Shown: piece after piece, positions 42,551 through 52,002 of the stretch | Numbering within the stretch: position 1 is the first letter of the stretch | Layout of the letters: each line of letters opens with the position of its first letter | NCBI GenBank assembly: GCA_002842435.1 | Contig: PHCX01000008.1 | Coordinates: 124,001-188,000, forward strand | DNA: 64,000 nt | Source of the DNA: Betaproteobacteria bacterium HGW-Betaproteobacteria-1 | Lineage (GTDB): Bacteria; Pseudomonadota; Gammaproteobacteria; Burkholderiales; Methylophilaceae | Direction: 5' to 3' | The notes under the pieces: model-generated | Databases searched by the model: none | Seen by the model: the letters and a program-made list of their open reading frames with translations, nothing else | Told to the model about the DNA's origin: nothing | Position numbers and translations under genes: made by a program

Positions 42551-45496
42551 TTATTTCAGCTTGGCGAGCTGCGCCTGCAGTTTATCCAGCGTGGCGCTAA
42601 AGTCGGCAAGGCGACTCTTCTCCTGCTCCACCACTGCTGCCGGCGCGCGGGCGACAAAGCCCTCGTTACCGAGCTTGGCATTGGCCTTGGCAACCTCGAC
42701 TTCGATGCGGGCGACCTCCTTACCCAGACGCTCCTTCTCGGCCGCAACGTCGATCTCGATCTTCAGCATCAGGCGGAAATCGCCGGCCAGCGCGACCGGT
42801 GCGTCAGCTTCCGGCAGTTCAGCGACGATCTCGACCTCGGCCAGTTTGGCCAGCGCCTTCAGGTAGGGCGCAAAGATCTGCAATTGCGCCTGATCGCCTG
42901 CTGCCACCAGCGGCACGCGCTGGGCTGGCGAAACACCCATTTCACCGCGCAAGCTGCGGCAGGCATCGACTGCATGCTTCAGTGTTGCCACCCAGGCTTC
43001 CGCCTGCTCGTCGATCTTCTGCGGCTGGCTCTGCGGATAGGCTTGCAGCATGATGCTGGGGCCGGTACGCCCGGTCATACGATCTTCTTCGGGCTTTAGC
43101 CCGGTAGAAGTCGGAGTCCCGCGGGACATGGGGCCAACGGTCTGCCACAGTTCTTCCGTGATGAACGGAATAATCGGGTGCGCCAGACGCAGGATGGTTT
43201 CCAGCACACGCAACAACGTGCGGCGGCTGGCACGCTTCTGCGCATCGGTACCATTCTGCAATTGCACCTTTGCAAGCTCCAGATACCAGTCGCAGTATTC
43301 ATCCCAGACGAATTCGTAGATGGCCTTGGCGGCGAGGTCGAAGCGGTATTCGCCAAAGGCGCGCTCGACATCGGCCTCGGTGCGTTGCAGCTGGCTGACG
43401 ATCCAGCGGTCGGCCTGCGAGAAGTCCAGGTAACCCTCCGGACCGCAATCGTGCTGGCAGGGCTCCAGGCCGCAATCCTGTCCCTCACAATTCATCAGCA
43501 CGAAGCGTGTGGCATTCCACAGCTTGTTGCAGAAATTGCGGTAGCCTTCACAACGGTTGAGGTCGAACTTGATGTCGCGACCCGGGCTGGCGAGTGATGC
43601 GAAAGTGAAACGCAAGGCATCGGTACCAAAAGCCGGAATGCCTTCCGGGAATTCCTTGCGCGTGCGCTTCTCGATTTTTTCCGCATCTTTCGGGTTCATC
43701 AACCCCGTGGTGCGCTTTTTCACCAAATCTTCGAGACCGATGCCGTCAATCAGGTCGATCGGGTCGAGCACGTTGCCCTTGGATTTGGACATCTTCTGGC
43801 CTTCGGCATCGCGGATCAGGCCGTGCACGTATACATGCTTGAACGGGATTTTGCCGGTGATGTGTGTGGTCATCATGACCATACGCGCCACCCAGAAGAA
43901 GATGATGTCGAAACCGGTCACCAGTACCGATGACGGCAGGTATTGCTGCAGCATCTGGTTCTGCGCATCCTTGGCATCATCGCCGGTCCAGTCCAGTGTG
44001 GAGAACGGCCACAGCGCGGAGGAATACCAGGTGTCGAGCACGTCTTCGTCACGCTTCAGATTGCCGGTGTAGCCATCCTTGGCGGCCAACGCCCCGGCTT
44101 CGGCTTCATCATGGGCGACGTAGACACGGCCGTCGTCGGCATACCATGCGGGAATCTGGTGACCCCACCACAGCTGGCGGGAGATACACCAGTCCTGGAT
44201 GTTGTTGAGCCACTGGTTGTAGGTGTTGACCCAGTTTTCCGGCACGAACTTGATCTCGCCATTGGCAACCACATCCAGCGCCTTTTGCGTGATGCTCTTG
44301 CCATCGGCGGTCGGCTTGCTCATGGCGACGAACCACTGGTCGGTCAGCATGGGCTCGATGACGACATTGGTACGGTCGCCGCGCGGTACCTTGAGCTTGT
44401 GCTTCTCGACCTTTTCCAGACAGCCCTGCGCATCGAGATCGGCGACCACCTGCTTGCGCGCGGCGAAGCGCTCAAGACCGACCAGATTGGCCGGCAAGGT
44501 AATGGATGACTTGCCGGTACCATCGGTAGCGATCACTTCAGCATTGGCCGGGATATTGCCGTTCAGGTCGATGACAATGATCTTGTCCAGTTGATGACGC
44601 TGCCCTACGGCATAGTCGTTGAAGTCGTGCGCGGGGGTGACCTTGACCACGCCGGTACCGAACTCACGGTCAACGTAGTCATCGGCGATGATGGGGATTT
44701 CGCGCTCGCACAACGGCAGCTTGACGGTTTGGCCGATGAGCTTGCTGTAGCGCTCGTCTTCCGGATGCACCATGACGGCGACGTCGCCGAGCATGGTTTC
44801 CGGGCGTGTGGTGGCAACGGTCAGGTGGCCGGAACCATCGGCAAGTGGATAGTTGATATGCCACAGATGGCCGTCTTCTTCCTCCTGCACCACTTCAAGG
44901 TCGGAGACGGCAGTGCCGAGCTTGACGTCCCAGTTGACCAGACGCTTGCCGCGGTAGATCAGACCTTCGTTGTAAAGGCGGACAAAAGTTTCGGTGACGG
45001 TTGTCGACAGACCTTCATCCATCGTGAAACGCTCCCGGCTCCAGTCCGGCGAGGTGCCGAGGCGGCGCATCTGGCGCGTAATGCTGTTGCCGGAGTATTC
45101 CTTCCATTCCCAGACCTTTTCCAAGAATTTCTCGCGGCCGAGGTCGTGACGGCTGACGCCTTGTGCATCAAGCTGGCGCTCGACGACGATCTGTGTCGCG
45201 ATACCGGCATGGTCGGTGCCCGGCTGCCACAAGGTGTTGTCGCCGCGCATGCGGTGATAGCGCGTCAGGCTGTCCATGATGGTCTGGTTGAAACCGTGAC
45301 CCATGTGCAGCGTGCCGGTGACGTTGGGCGGCGGTAGCAGGATGCAGAAATTGTCCTGCTTGCTCGCGTCGGCGCCGGCGGCGTAGTAGCCGCGACTTTC
45401 CCAGAACTGGTACCAGCGACCCTCGATATCCTTGGGGTCGAACGATTTTGCCAGCTCCGGAGCCGGCGTTTTTTCAGTGGTGTTTTCGGTAGTCAT
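42551..45496 (-). CDS. valS: Valyl-tRNA synthetase
   Basis: Charges tRNA-Val. The 981-residue class I synthetase has the HIGH-type motif in [14 protein letters not shown], the editing domain in the middle ([29 protein letters not shown]) and [12 protein letters not shown]. An anticodon-binding domain and the C-terminal coiled coil that marks ValS ([20 protein letters not shown]) follow. Length is slightly above the family average. Contains an unusual proline/arginine-rich short insertion ([19 protein letters not shown]) in the anticodon-binding region. Confidence 0.97.
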   Translation of the reverse strand: MTTENTTEKTPAPELAKSFDPKDIEGRWYQFWESRGYYAAGADASKQDNFCILLPPPNVTGTLHMGHGFNQTIMDSLTRYHRMRGDNTLWQPGTDHAGIATQIVVERQLDAQGVSRHDLGREKFLEKVWEWKEYSGNSITRQMRRLGTSPDWSRERFTMDEGLSTTVTETFVRLYNEGLIYRGKRLVNWDVKLGTAVSDLEVVQEEEDGHLWHINYPLADGSGHLTVATTRPETMLGDVAVMVHPEDERYSKLIGQTVKLPLCEREIPIIADDYVDREFGTGVVKVTPAHDFNDYAVGQRHQLDKIIVIDLNGNIPANAEVIATDGTGKSSITLPANLVGLERFAARKQVVADLDAQGCLEKVEKHKLKVPRGDRTNVVIEPMLTDQWFVAMSKPTADGKSITQKALDVVANGEIKFVPENWVNTYNQWLNNIQDWCISRQLWWGHQIPAWYADDGRVYVAHDEAEAGALAAKDGYTGNLKRDEDVLDTWYSSALWPFSTLDWTGDDAKDAQNQMLQQYLPSSVLVTGFDIIFFWVARMVMMTTHITGKIPFKHVYVHGLIRDAEGQKMSKSKGNVLDPIDLIDGIGLEDLVKKRTTGLMNPKDAEKIEKRTRKEFPEGIPAFGTDALRFTFASLASPGRDIKFDLNRCEGYRNFCNKLWNATRFVLMNCEGQDCGLEPCQHDCGPEGYLDFSQADRWIVSQLQRTEADVERAFGEYRFDLAAKAIYEFVWDEYCDWYLELAKVQLQNGTDAQKRASRRTLLRVLETILRLAHPIIPFITEELWQTVGPMSRGTPTSTGLKPEEDRMTGRTGPSIMLQAYPQSQPQKIDEQAEAWVATLKHAVDACRSLRGEMGVSPAQRVPLVAAGDQAQLQIFAPYLKALAKLAEVEIVAELPEADAPVALAGDFRLMLKIEIDVAAEKERLGKEVARIEVEVAKANAKLGNEGFVARAPAAVVEQEKSRLADFSATLDKLQAQLAKLK

Positions 45497-45556
45497 AAGC
45501 GCGCGATTTTACCACAGCGCCCGCATGACTGCGGCTTTTCGCCTCATCTGCCGGTG

Positions 45557-46444
45557 TTAATTCAGCAGCCAGATCACAGCCAGCACCGACCCCAGCACGA
45601 TCAACAGATGCCAGATGCTCCAGCACAGGTACTGATTGCGCAGCCGATGCGGTGAATGATTGGAGAGTATGAACAACCGGCCGTCTCGCGGTGCGCGCAT
45701 GATATGAGTGCCGTTCTGCGCACGGATCTCGCGATGCTGTTTCTCCACTTCCCGCACCGCCGCGCGCCGCGCCAGCTCCCACTCCTGCAGATCGATCTCG
45801 CCATTGCCGTCCAGATCGAAACGCGCATGCAGCGCAGTGCGGTCGCGCTTCCATTCGGCCAACAATGCAGCCACATCCTCTTTCAGACTCAGTTGCGAAC
45901 TGGCACCGCCCTGCGTGCTGAACTCGCCCAGCGCATAAACCGAATGGCCGAACAACAGCTCCTCGATCCGCCGGTATTGCCCGTCCGTCGTCACGCGTCG
46001 CTCTGCACCGATGACCTCGGCATGGTCAGGATCGATGAAACATTGGCCGCTGCCATCGGTAATCAGGAAGATGCTGTCGCTGACGCCATGACCGACCTGC
46101 TGCCATTTATTATTGTCCTGACGCAGATAGACACGGTAGCGATACCAGATGCAGGAAATGCCGCTGACCGGGCTGCGGATCAGGTTATCTTCTTCCAGCA
46201 CGGCACGGCCATGCAGTTCAACATAACCTTGCGCGGCTGAGCCAATGCGCGAAGTCGGTGTATCGGCGATCAGCCGCATGCGGTGAAAACTGGAAGCCCA
46301 GGCAAAGAAACTGATGAGACCGATCAGGCCGACAAAAAAAGCCGTTTCCGGCTGATTGCCGTGCTGGATGGCGACCACCAGCAGCGCCAGATGACTGAAC
46401 GAGGTGATCAGCCCGGCATAGTGGCTTTTGAAGCCTCGCAGCAT
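45557..46444 (-). CDS. GIDE-domain membrane protein with an EF-hand
   Basis: A 295-residue membrane protein with hydrophobic segments at about 12-50 and 272-294. Between them is a GIDE-like domain, the domain of the MUL1/MAPL type (GYVELHGRAVLEEDNLIRSPVSG, CIWYRYRVY). It carries one canonical EF-hand Ca2+ loop at residues 210-221, with D, D, N, E, D, E at positions 1, 3, 5, 7, 9, 12 (DLDGNGEIDLQE). No RING finger. It is followed 5 bp later by lemA, the usual company of bacterial GIDE proteins. Function unknown; a calcium-responsive membrane role is inferred. Confidence 0.75.
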   Translation of the reverse strand: MLRGFKSHYAGLITSFSHLALLVVAIQHGNQPETAFFVGLIGLISFFAWASSFHRMRLIADTPTSRIGSAAQGYVELHGRAVLEEDNLIRSPVSGISCIWYRYRVYLRQDNNKWQQVGHGVSDSIFLITDGSGQCFIDPDHAEVIGAERRVTTDGQYRRIEELLFGHSVYALGEFSTQGGASSQLSLKEDVAALLAEWKRDRTALHARFDLDGNGEIDLQEWELARRAAVREVEKQHREIRAQNGTHIMRAPRDGRLFILSNHSPHRLRNQYLCWSIWHLLIVLGSVLAVIWLLN

Positions 46445-46449
46445 GTGGA

Positions 46450-47016
46450 CTAACTGGCGAAGCGTTTGCTGATATCGACGTCCTTCAGCTCGGAACTGGC
46501 GAAGCGCAGCAGATCGAAGGCAGGAAATCCAAGCAATCGGGCCACGATGAGATCCGGGAATTGGGCGATGCGCACATTGTTGATGTTGACGCTGTCGTTA
46601 TAGAACTCGCGGCGGTCGGCGATGGCGTTCTCCAGACCGCTGATGCGCGCCTGCAAATGCAGAAAATGCTCGTTGGCCTTGAGTTCGGGGTAGGCTTCGG
46701 CGACCGCGAACAGATTGCCCAACCCGACACGCAAGGCACCTTCCGCCGCGCCCAGCGCCGCCACGTCATGCGCCTCACGCGCTTCGGACACGCGCGCCCT
46801 TGCCTGTGTAACCTTTTCCAGCGTCTCCTGCTCGTGCTTCATGTAGTTCTTGCAGGTATCCACCAGCTTGGGCAGTTCGTCGTGGCGCTGCTTGAGCAGA
46901 ATGTCGATATTCGACCAAGCCTTGGCCACGTTGTTTTTGATGTTCACCAGACTGTTGTAGATCATGATGAAATAAATGACGACGACGATCAGAACGACCA
47001 GCCCCACGATCCCCAT
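46450..47016 (-). CDS. lemA: LemA family protein
   Basis: A 188-residue protein with one N-terminal membrane helix (GLVVLIVVVIYFIMIYNSLV) and the LemA four-helix domain outside or in the periplasm: NNVAKAWSNIDILLKQRHDELPKL and YNDSVNINNVRIAQFPDLIVA are strong signatures. Start at 47016, preceded by GGGGAG. Role unknown; family members often accompany TPM- or GIDE-domain membrane proteins, as here. Confidence 0.93.
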   Translation of the reverse strand: MGIVGLVVLIVVVIYFIMIYNSLVNIKNNVAKAWSNIDILLKQRHDELPKLVDTCKNYMKHEQETLEKVTQARARVSEAREAHDVAALGAAEGALRVGLGNLFAVAEAYPELKANEHFLHLQARISGLENAIADRREFYNDSVNINNVRIAQFPDLIVARLLGFPAFDLLRFASSELKDVDISKRFAS

Positions 47017-47053
47017 AACACTCCCCTTTATTTGCAGATTATTTTTCGAGAGT

Positions 47054-48334
47054 CTACGCGTCCACTTCCGTCTTGTGCAATGTACGCGACGCTGCAGAGG
47101 TTTGCGACGCGGCAGCAACACCCAGCACATACGGCCCCACCTTGTCCCAGTAGCGCGAAAAGCGCTTGAGACGCTTGGGATTGACCTCAACATCCACCAG
47201 CCAGGGTTCCGGATGCCAGGTTGGGGAAAAGGCCGACAACACGTTCTTCAGCTCGCGATTGGGCGTATCCTGCGTCTCGATACGACCGACTTCACGCTGC
47301 ATCAGTACCTCGCGCGTATCGCCGACCCAGACTTCCACATCCGGCATTTCACTGAGGCAATCGGCCATGAACTGCAGGCGATGGATAGCCCAATGGGCAT
47401 AGACGTTGTCATCAAAAATGAAGATCTTGGTGAACGGACGGCGCATGAGCGGATGTGCCGGTGACAGCATCTCGTCATGCACCAGCAGAGCGAAAGCATT
47501 CAAACCCTGAACGACCGGCATCACCGGCCGCACCGGCGGGTATTGCACCGGTTGCACCGAAAGCGTGTCGCCGAACAGATGATCATGCAGGTTCTCGTAA
47601 CTGTCGTCGAAAGGGCACTGCACCTTGCAGCCGGTGCAATATTTCTCGCCGGTATGGCGTGCCAGATTTTCCTTGTCGAAATAATAGGGCTTGGAACTGA
47701 ACAGCGACGCTACCCATTGCCAGGAAAGATGGTTGGAAGCCTTGTCGCCATCCAGCAGATTAGCCTCAAACCAGTCGGCAGCCTCACGCCAGTTGGTCTT
47801 GCGCCAGTGCAGCACATAGGCGGCGAACCACAGGCGCGCGTGATTGTGCACATAGCCTTCCTGTAACAAATTCTTGATAAAGCCATCCATGCACGGCAGG
47901 CCGGTCTTGCCCTTGCGGATGTCGTCAGCCAGCGGACGGCGGCCTATCGCCACCTTCGGCGTTTCCATATCCGCAAGAATCTCGTCGCCTTTCAGATACC
48001 ACACCTGACGCCAATATTCGCGCCAAGCCAGTTGCATGATCAGTTTGGCGCCATGGTCGCCGGATTGGGATTTGACATGGTCGACGGTCTCGGCCAGCGT
48101 GATACAGCCGTGACGCAGGTAAGGCGAGAGCCGGGTCACCGCGCCATTGAGAAAATTGCGATTGCGGCCATAGGTCAGCGCATCGACCTCATGCAAACGC
48201 TTGAGAGCCGCAGCCCGGCCACCGACCCAGTCATCAGTCAGGTCAGCGCCGGGATTTTGCGGAAACATGCGCCGCATGTAATGCAGGCGTTCCTGACGGT
48301 CTTGCGGAATCATCAATTTGCGCGGCTTGGACAT
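47054..48334 (-). CDS. Photolyase/cryptochrome-like FAD protein with permuted domains
   Basis: A 426-residue protein. Residues ~25-240 match the FAD-binding C-terminal half of DNA photolyases: NFLNGAVTRLSPYLRHGCIT, QLAWREYWRQVW, and DGDKASNHLSWQWVASLF as the FAD contact region. A cysteine cluster CTGCKVQC (233-240) follows. The usual N-terminal Rossmann antenna domain is missing in front. Instead, residues ~302-395 (FIFDDNVYAHWAIHRLQFM, VEVWVGDTREVL, FSRYWDKV) resemble that domain by eye, so the order seems swapped. No signal peptide. Possible repair enzyme or light sensor; neither is proven. The length is normal for the superfamily. Confidence 0.75.
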   Translation of the reverse strand: MSKPRKLMIPQDRQERLHYMRRMFPQNPGADLTDDWVGGRAAALKRLHEVDALTYGRNRNFLNGAVTRLSPYLRHGCITLAETVDHVKSQSGDHGAKLIMQLAWREYWRQVWYLKGDEILADMETPKVAIGRRPLADDIRKGKTGLPCMDGFIKNLLQEGYVHNHARLWFAAYVLHWRKTNWREAADWFEANLLDGDKASNHLSWQWVASLFSSKPYYFDKENLARHTGEKYCTGCKVQCPFDDSYENLHDHLFGDTLSVQPVQYPPVRPVMPVVQGLNAFALLVHDEMLSPAHPLMRRPFTKIFIFDDNVYAHWAIHRLQFMADCLSEMPDVEVWVGDTREVLMQREVGRIETQDTPNRELKNVLSAFSPTWHPEPWLVDVEVNPKRLKRFSRYWDKVGPYVLGVAAASQTSAASRTLHKTEVDA

Positions 48335-48597
48335 GGTATCCGGATTTCCTCTAGCTCTAGGTCTGTGCTTGATGACACCCGGGTTTTATTCTTGTTGGCC
48401 GGACGACAGATTCATATCGCGTCCCGGGTTGCCGATTGTTTTCCAATGGACAATTCTACTCCCGATAAGCCGGGCTTCCGTAACCAGACAAGCGACGAAA
48501 CTGACGGATTTTGTCAGCGCAACCACTGACGCAGGATTTCACGGATCTTCTATAACATAGTACTTCTGCCGGGCCAGTTTTCAGCTCAAACGCTGTA

Positions 48598-48640
48598 ATG
48601 CACAAGCTGCTTGTGCATCGCTATTTTCTGCTAGCATAGT
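48598..48640 (+). promoter_or_regulatory. Promoter with overlapping palindrome before the NfeD/SPFH genes
   Basis: TTGTGC (48611-48616), an 18-bp spacer and CATAGT (48635-48640). The -35 lies inside a perfect 9-bp inverted repeat ATGCACAAG/CTTGTGCAT (48598-48618), a good place for a regulator. The rest of the 332-bp spacer 48335-48666 holds no gene or structure I can support. Confidence 0.5.
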
Positions 48641-48666
48641 GCAACTAAAAACAAGAGGGTACAGAC

Positions 48667-49125
48667 ATGATTGAACCGATCTGGCTTTGGGGCATCCTGG
48701 GGTTGATGCTGGTGGCGATGGAGATGATGAACGAGACGTTCTATATCCTCTGGTTCGGTATCGCCGCTCTGATCGTCAGCGTCTGCCTCTACTTCTTCCC
48801 GGAACTGCACGCCGGCTGGCAGTTCCTCATCTTCGCCATTTTCTCCCTCGGCTCGCTGGCGATCTGGAAAATCTATTACCGCAAGTCACCGGACCTCGAC
48901 CTCAAGGTCGGTCAATCGCAGGGCGACGAAGTCGGCCGCATCGGCACCATCGTCGAAGCCGTCAACCGCAAACAGAACGGCCGTATCCAGTTTGCTCAAG
49001 GCGTCATGGGCAGCAAGGAATGGACTGCAATTTCAGAAGAAGAGCTCGAAGTCGGTAGCGAAGCGGAAATCACAGCGGTCGTCGGCAACGCGATGACAGT
49101 AAAACGACACATCCCCAGTCACTAA
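48667..49125 (+). CDS. NfeD family protein (short form)
   Basis: A 152-residue membrane protein: three hydrophobic segments (residues ~5-70) followed by an OB-fold (GRIGTIVEAVNRKQNGRIQF, GSKEWTAISEEELEVGSEAEIT). This is the short NfeD1b/YbbK type that partners with an SPFH protein. The SPFH gene follows after 23 bp. The pair is linked with membrane microdomain quality control; function otherwise unsettled. Confidence 0.9.
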   Translation: MIEPIWLWGILGLMLVAMEMMNETFYILWFGIAALIVSVCLYFFPELHAGWQFLIFAIFSLGSLAIWKIYYRKSPDLDLKVGQSQGDEVGRIGTIVEAVNRKQNGRIQFAQGVMGSKEWTAISEEELEVGSEAEITAVVGNAMTVKRHIPSH

Positions 49126-49148
49126 ATCAGAAAAGGAAAACCTTCATC

Positions 49149-49991
49149 ATGACCGAATTCATGTTTATCCTCATCATCCCGGCCTTCATCCTCATCTGGA
49201 AAGGCATCCGCATCGTGCCGCAGGGCGAGGAATGGGTGGTCGAACGCCTGGGCAAGTTCAGCGCCGTGCTGAAGCCGGGCCTGTCCGTCATCAATCCCAT
49301 CTTCAGCAAGGTGTCATACAAGGTCACCACCAAGGACATCATTCTCGATATCCCGGAGCAGGAAGTCATTACCAAGGATAACGCCGTCATCCTCGCCAAC
49401 GCCGTCGCCTTCATCAAGGTCACCAACATCGAGCGCGCGGTCTACGGTATCGACAATTTCGCCGAAGCCATGCGCAACATGGTACAGACCAGCCTGCGCT
49501 CCATCATCGGCGGCATGGACCTCAACCACGCCTTGTCCTCGCGCGACCGCATCAAGGCCGAACTGAAGACCGCCGTGGCGGACGAGGCGGCAGACTGGGG
49601 CCTGACCGTGAAATCGGTGGAGATTCAGGACATCAAACCCTCGCCCAACATGCAACAGGCCATGGAACGCCAAGCCGCTGCCGAGCGCGAGCGTGTCGCC
49701 GTCGTGACTCAGGCCGAAGGCGAGAAACAGGCCCTGATCCTGGACGCCGAAGCCCGGCTGGAAGCCGCACGCCGCGATGCCGAAGCACAGGAAGTCGCCG
49801 CCAAGGCGTCGGCCGAATCCATCCGCCTGATCACCGAAGCGGTCAAGGAAAACAACAGTTCCGCCATGTTCCTGCTTGGTGACCGCTACATTCAGACGCT
49901 GCAGAAAATGTCAGCCTCCGATAACAGCAAGATCGTCGTCATGCCGGGCGACGTCATCGGCGCCGTCAGGAATCTGGTCGGCGGCAAGTAA
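49149..49991 (+). CDS. SPFH/band-7 family protein (QmcA-like)
   Basis: A 280-residue membrane-anchored protein with one N-terminal helix, a band-7 domain (IVPQGEEWVVERLGKF, VLKPGLSVINPI, TKDNAVILANAVAFIKV) and a C-terminal alanine/glutamate-rich coiled coil (QAEGEKQALILDAEARLEAA). It ends MPGDVIGAVRNLVGGK. Stomatin-like, forming oligomers with the NfeD partner upstream. A duplicate of its last 10 codons occurs about 1.9 kb downstream (51918-51950). Confidence 0.93.
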   Translation: MTEFMFILIIPAFILIWKGIRIVPQGEEWVVERLGKFSAVLKPGLSVINPIFSKVSYKVTTKDIILDIPEQEVITKDNAVILANAVAFIKVTNIERAVYGIDNFAEAMRNMVQTSLRSIIGGMDLNHALSSRDRIKAELKTAVADEAADWGLTVKSVEIQDIKPSPNMQQAMERQAAAERERVAVVTQAEGEKQALILDAEARLEAARRDAEAQEVAAKASAESIRLITEAVKENNSSAMFLLGDRYIQTLQKMSASDNSKIVVMPGDVIGAVRNLVGGK

Positions 49992-50018
49992 ATCCTCACT
50001 TAACTAAAGGAGCATCGC

Positions 50019-50195
50019 ATGAACAAATCCTTCTGGGGCATCATCGTCCTCATCGCCGACATCTACGCCATCATCAAGATCGTGCAGAGTTCGGCATCCG
50101 CGCTGAGAAAAACATTGTGGATTGTCGGCGTGCTTCTGTTCCCGGTGATCGGCTTCATCGTCTGGCTGCTGTTGGGTCCAGGCGGCAGAAAATAA
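50019..50195 (+). CDS. Small PLDc_N-like membrane protein
   Basis: A 58-residue protein with two membrane helices (WGIIVLIADIYAIIKIVQ and TLWIVGVLLFPVIGFIVWLL). The pattern, with the RKTLWI step and a PVIGFIVWLLLGP ending, matches the phospholipase D-nuclease N-terminal (PLDc_N) small proteins. AAAGGAGC precedes the ATG. It follows the SPFH gene by 27 bp, so it probably belongs to the same operon. Function unknown. Confidence 0.8.
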   Translation: MNKSFWGIIVLIADIYAIIKIVQSSASALRKTLWIVGVLLFPVIGFIVWLLLGPGGRK

Positions 50196-50323
50196 CCCGA
50201 GCCTCCACCAACCCGGGCGTTTGCTGGATGTCTCAGCTAACCCGCAAACACGCCGGCAGTATCATCAAACACTGACATCAAGCCGCAAGCTGGACAGTTT
50301 GTTTTCACGAGTAAGGATAACGT

Positions 50324-50929
50324 ATGGCTGTGAAAAACTTTCTCAAGAACAATTTCGTGCTGGTGATCGGGCTGGCGCTACCTGCCCTGCTCATGATCGG
50401 CTTCATGATCGCGGCCAGCCTGCCCGATGTCATATCCGACCCGCCGGAATACGATCTCGTTTTCGCCATTCACGACAACAGCAGCCACAACCTGCCGGCA
50501 TCTCTCAAACTGACCGTCGATAAGGACGGTTCGCTGAAAGCGCAAGTCACCCCCGTACGCAAGGAAAACTACGGCTACGGCACCTGGAAAAAACTCTACC
50601 TGTATGAAGCCAGGTCGCAGAAAGTGCGGGAACTGCCTTTGCCTTATCCCGCTGACATGGACAAGATCGCCGAGGTCAAGGAATTTGCCGTGGAAGCGAC
50701 CAAGGGCATGAAACTCGACACCACATCGGAATCGCCGGACGGCTATGCGCTTTCCTATGCCGGCTACAGCCATAGCGGCCTGGTCGGCGAACTGTTCATG
50801 GGCAACCGCTACAACAGCGAACCGCGCCTGCGGAAAGGCAGCAGTTCGGTACGACTGGTTTCCGGCAGCGAGCGCTCCTATTTCTACTACGGCAACATCG
50901 AGTTCATCGGCTGGGTGGTCGGCAAATGA
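50324..50929 (+). CDS. Membrane-anchored protein of unknown function, partner of DUF2157 gene
   Basis: A 201-residue protein: one N-terminal membrane helix (FVLVIGLALPALLMIGFMIAAS) and an extracytoplasmic domain of about 170 residues rich in Tyr and charged residues, including KENYGYGTWKKLYLYEARSQ. No catalytic motif recognised. Its stop overlaps the DUF2157 start by 4 bp (ATGA), indicating a common role. DUF2157 genes are often paired with a membrane-anchored GDYXXLXY protein; the characteristic motif is not seen here, so this is a different partner or a divergent one. Confidence 0.75.
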   Translation: MAVKNFLKNNFVLVIGLALPALLMIGFMIAASLPDVISDPPEYDLVFAIHDNSSHNLPASLKLTVDKDGSLKAQVTPVRKENYGYGTWKKLYLYEARSQKVRELPLPYPADMDKIAEVKEFAVEATKGMKLDTTSESPDGYALSYAGYSHSGLVGELFMGNRYNSEPRLRKGSSSVRLVSGSERSYFYYGNIEFIGWVVGK

Positions 50930-51864
50930 CCGCACGGCAGGACGCCCTCGTCGAAGTGGTCGACACCATCCGGCGCCATAACCTCAGCTTGGAGGAAATC
51001 ACCGAAGCATTGCGTGACGGGCCGGAGATCAAGGAGCAACAATCAAGCGGAATCCTGTCGCGCGTGTTCGGTTATATAGGCGGCATTTTCGTGTTTGCCG
51101 GGCTGGCCATTTTTATCGGCATGCAATGGGATGTCTTGGGAACGGCGCAGCGCATCCTGCTGACTCTGGGCAGCGGATTCTGCGTCTTTATCATGGCGCT
51201 GGCCTGTACGACCAACGACCGGCTCGAAAAAGCAGCCACGCCATTGTTCCTTGTGGCGGCGCTGCTGGAAGCCACCGGCATCCTGGTCACGCTCAAGGAA
51301 TTCTCGCTCGGCGGCGACCCGGCCCACGGCCTGCTGTTCCTGCATTTCGTCATGGCCCTGCAGCAAGGTTGCGCGTTCATTGCCAGACAGCGCAGCGTAC
51401 TCGCGGTCACCACGGTTTATTTTCTGACCGGCTTTTTTGTCATCGCGTTCGATCTGCTGGAAGTCGACCGCCATCTGATCGGTTCGACCATCGGTCTCTC
51501 GCTGCTATGCATCGGCTGGGCGCTCGACCATTCACGCCACAAACCGGTAGCGGGGCTGATGTATTTCTTCGGTTCTATCCTGTTCCTGGCCGTAGCCCAC
51601 GATTGGCTCGATGGCGGGCCTTTTGACATTCTTTTCCTGGCATTGGCTTGCGGCACCATCTTCCTCAGTACCGTCGCACGCTCACGCACGCTGCTGTTCG
51701 TTGGCACGCTGGCGCTCATTTTCTATATCGGGGATTTCATGGCCGAGCATTTCGCCAACAACCTCGCGGGGCCCATCGGGCTGATATTGGCCGGCTTCAT
51801 GCTCATCGGTGTCGGCGCCGTAGCGGTGCGCATCAACAACCGCTACATCCGGGAGAAAAGTTAA
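50926..51864 (+). CDS. DUF2157 domain membrane protein
   Basis: A 312-residue protein with a short N-terminal soluble helix region (residues 1-40) and then about eight membrane helices. GILSRVFGYIGGIFVFAGLAIFIGMQW, only sampled here, is the DUF2157 opening. It is translationally coupled to the gene before it. Function unknown. The next 96 bp contain a short fragment of a second SPFH gene and then a mobile-looking element. Confidence 0.8.
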   Translation: MTARQDALVEVVDTIRRHNLSLEEITEALRDGPEIKEQQSSGILSRVFGYIGGIFVFAGLAIFIGMQWDVLGTAQRILLTLGSGFCVFIMALACTTNDRLEKAATPLFLVAALLEATGILVTLKEFSLGGDPAHGLLFLHFVMALQQGCAFIARQRSVLAVTTVYFLTGFFVIAFDLLEVDRHLIGSTIGLSLLCIGWALDHSRHKPVAGLMYFFGSILFLAVAHDWLDGGPFDILFLALACGTIFLSTVARSRTLLFVGTLALIFYIGDFMAEHFANNLAGPIGLILAGFMLIGVGAVAVRINNRYIREKS

Positions 51865-51917
51865 GGGTTTAACCGGCCGCTGAAAAACTACTGCGGTGGC
51901 CATCAACGGCGTCGCGC

Positions 51918-51950
51918 GGTGCCGTCAGAAACCTGGTCGGCGGCAAGTAG
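51918..51950 (+). pseudogene. 3' fragment of a second SPFH (QmcA-like) gene
   Basis: Ten codons and a stop, GAVRNLVGGK*, identical in protein to the end of the SPFH gene at 49149-49991. The DNA agrees at 27 of the last 29 bases before the stop. Upstream the likeness fades within about 10 bases. It directly precedes the DUF559 element, so a second SPFH gene or a duplicated segment was probably deleted here. Confidence 0.7.
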
Positions 51951-51960
51951 CGCCGGGTAG

Positions 51961-52002
51961 CCTCACACCCCCATCCTAACCTTCCCCCTGTCAGGGGGAA
52001 GG
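51961..52002. repeat. Left 42-bp terminal inverted repeat
   Basis: Identical, as reverse complement, to 52400-52441. It holds an 11-bp-stem hairpin with a one-base centre (about 51980-52002) and the stop codon of the DUF559 gene. Confidence 0.9.

Noticed and set aside
44591-45337. Plus-strand frame of about 248 codons opposite valS
   Set aside because: Antisense to a highly conserved synthetase gene; no independent support.
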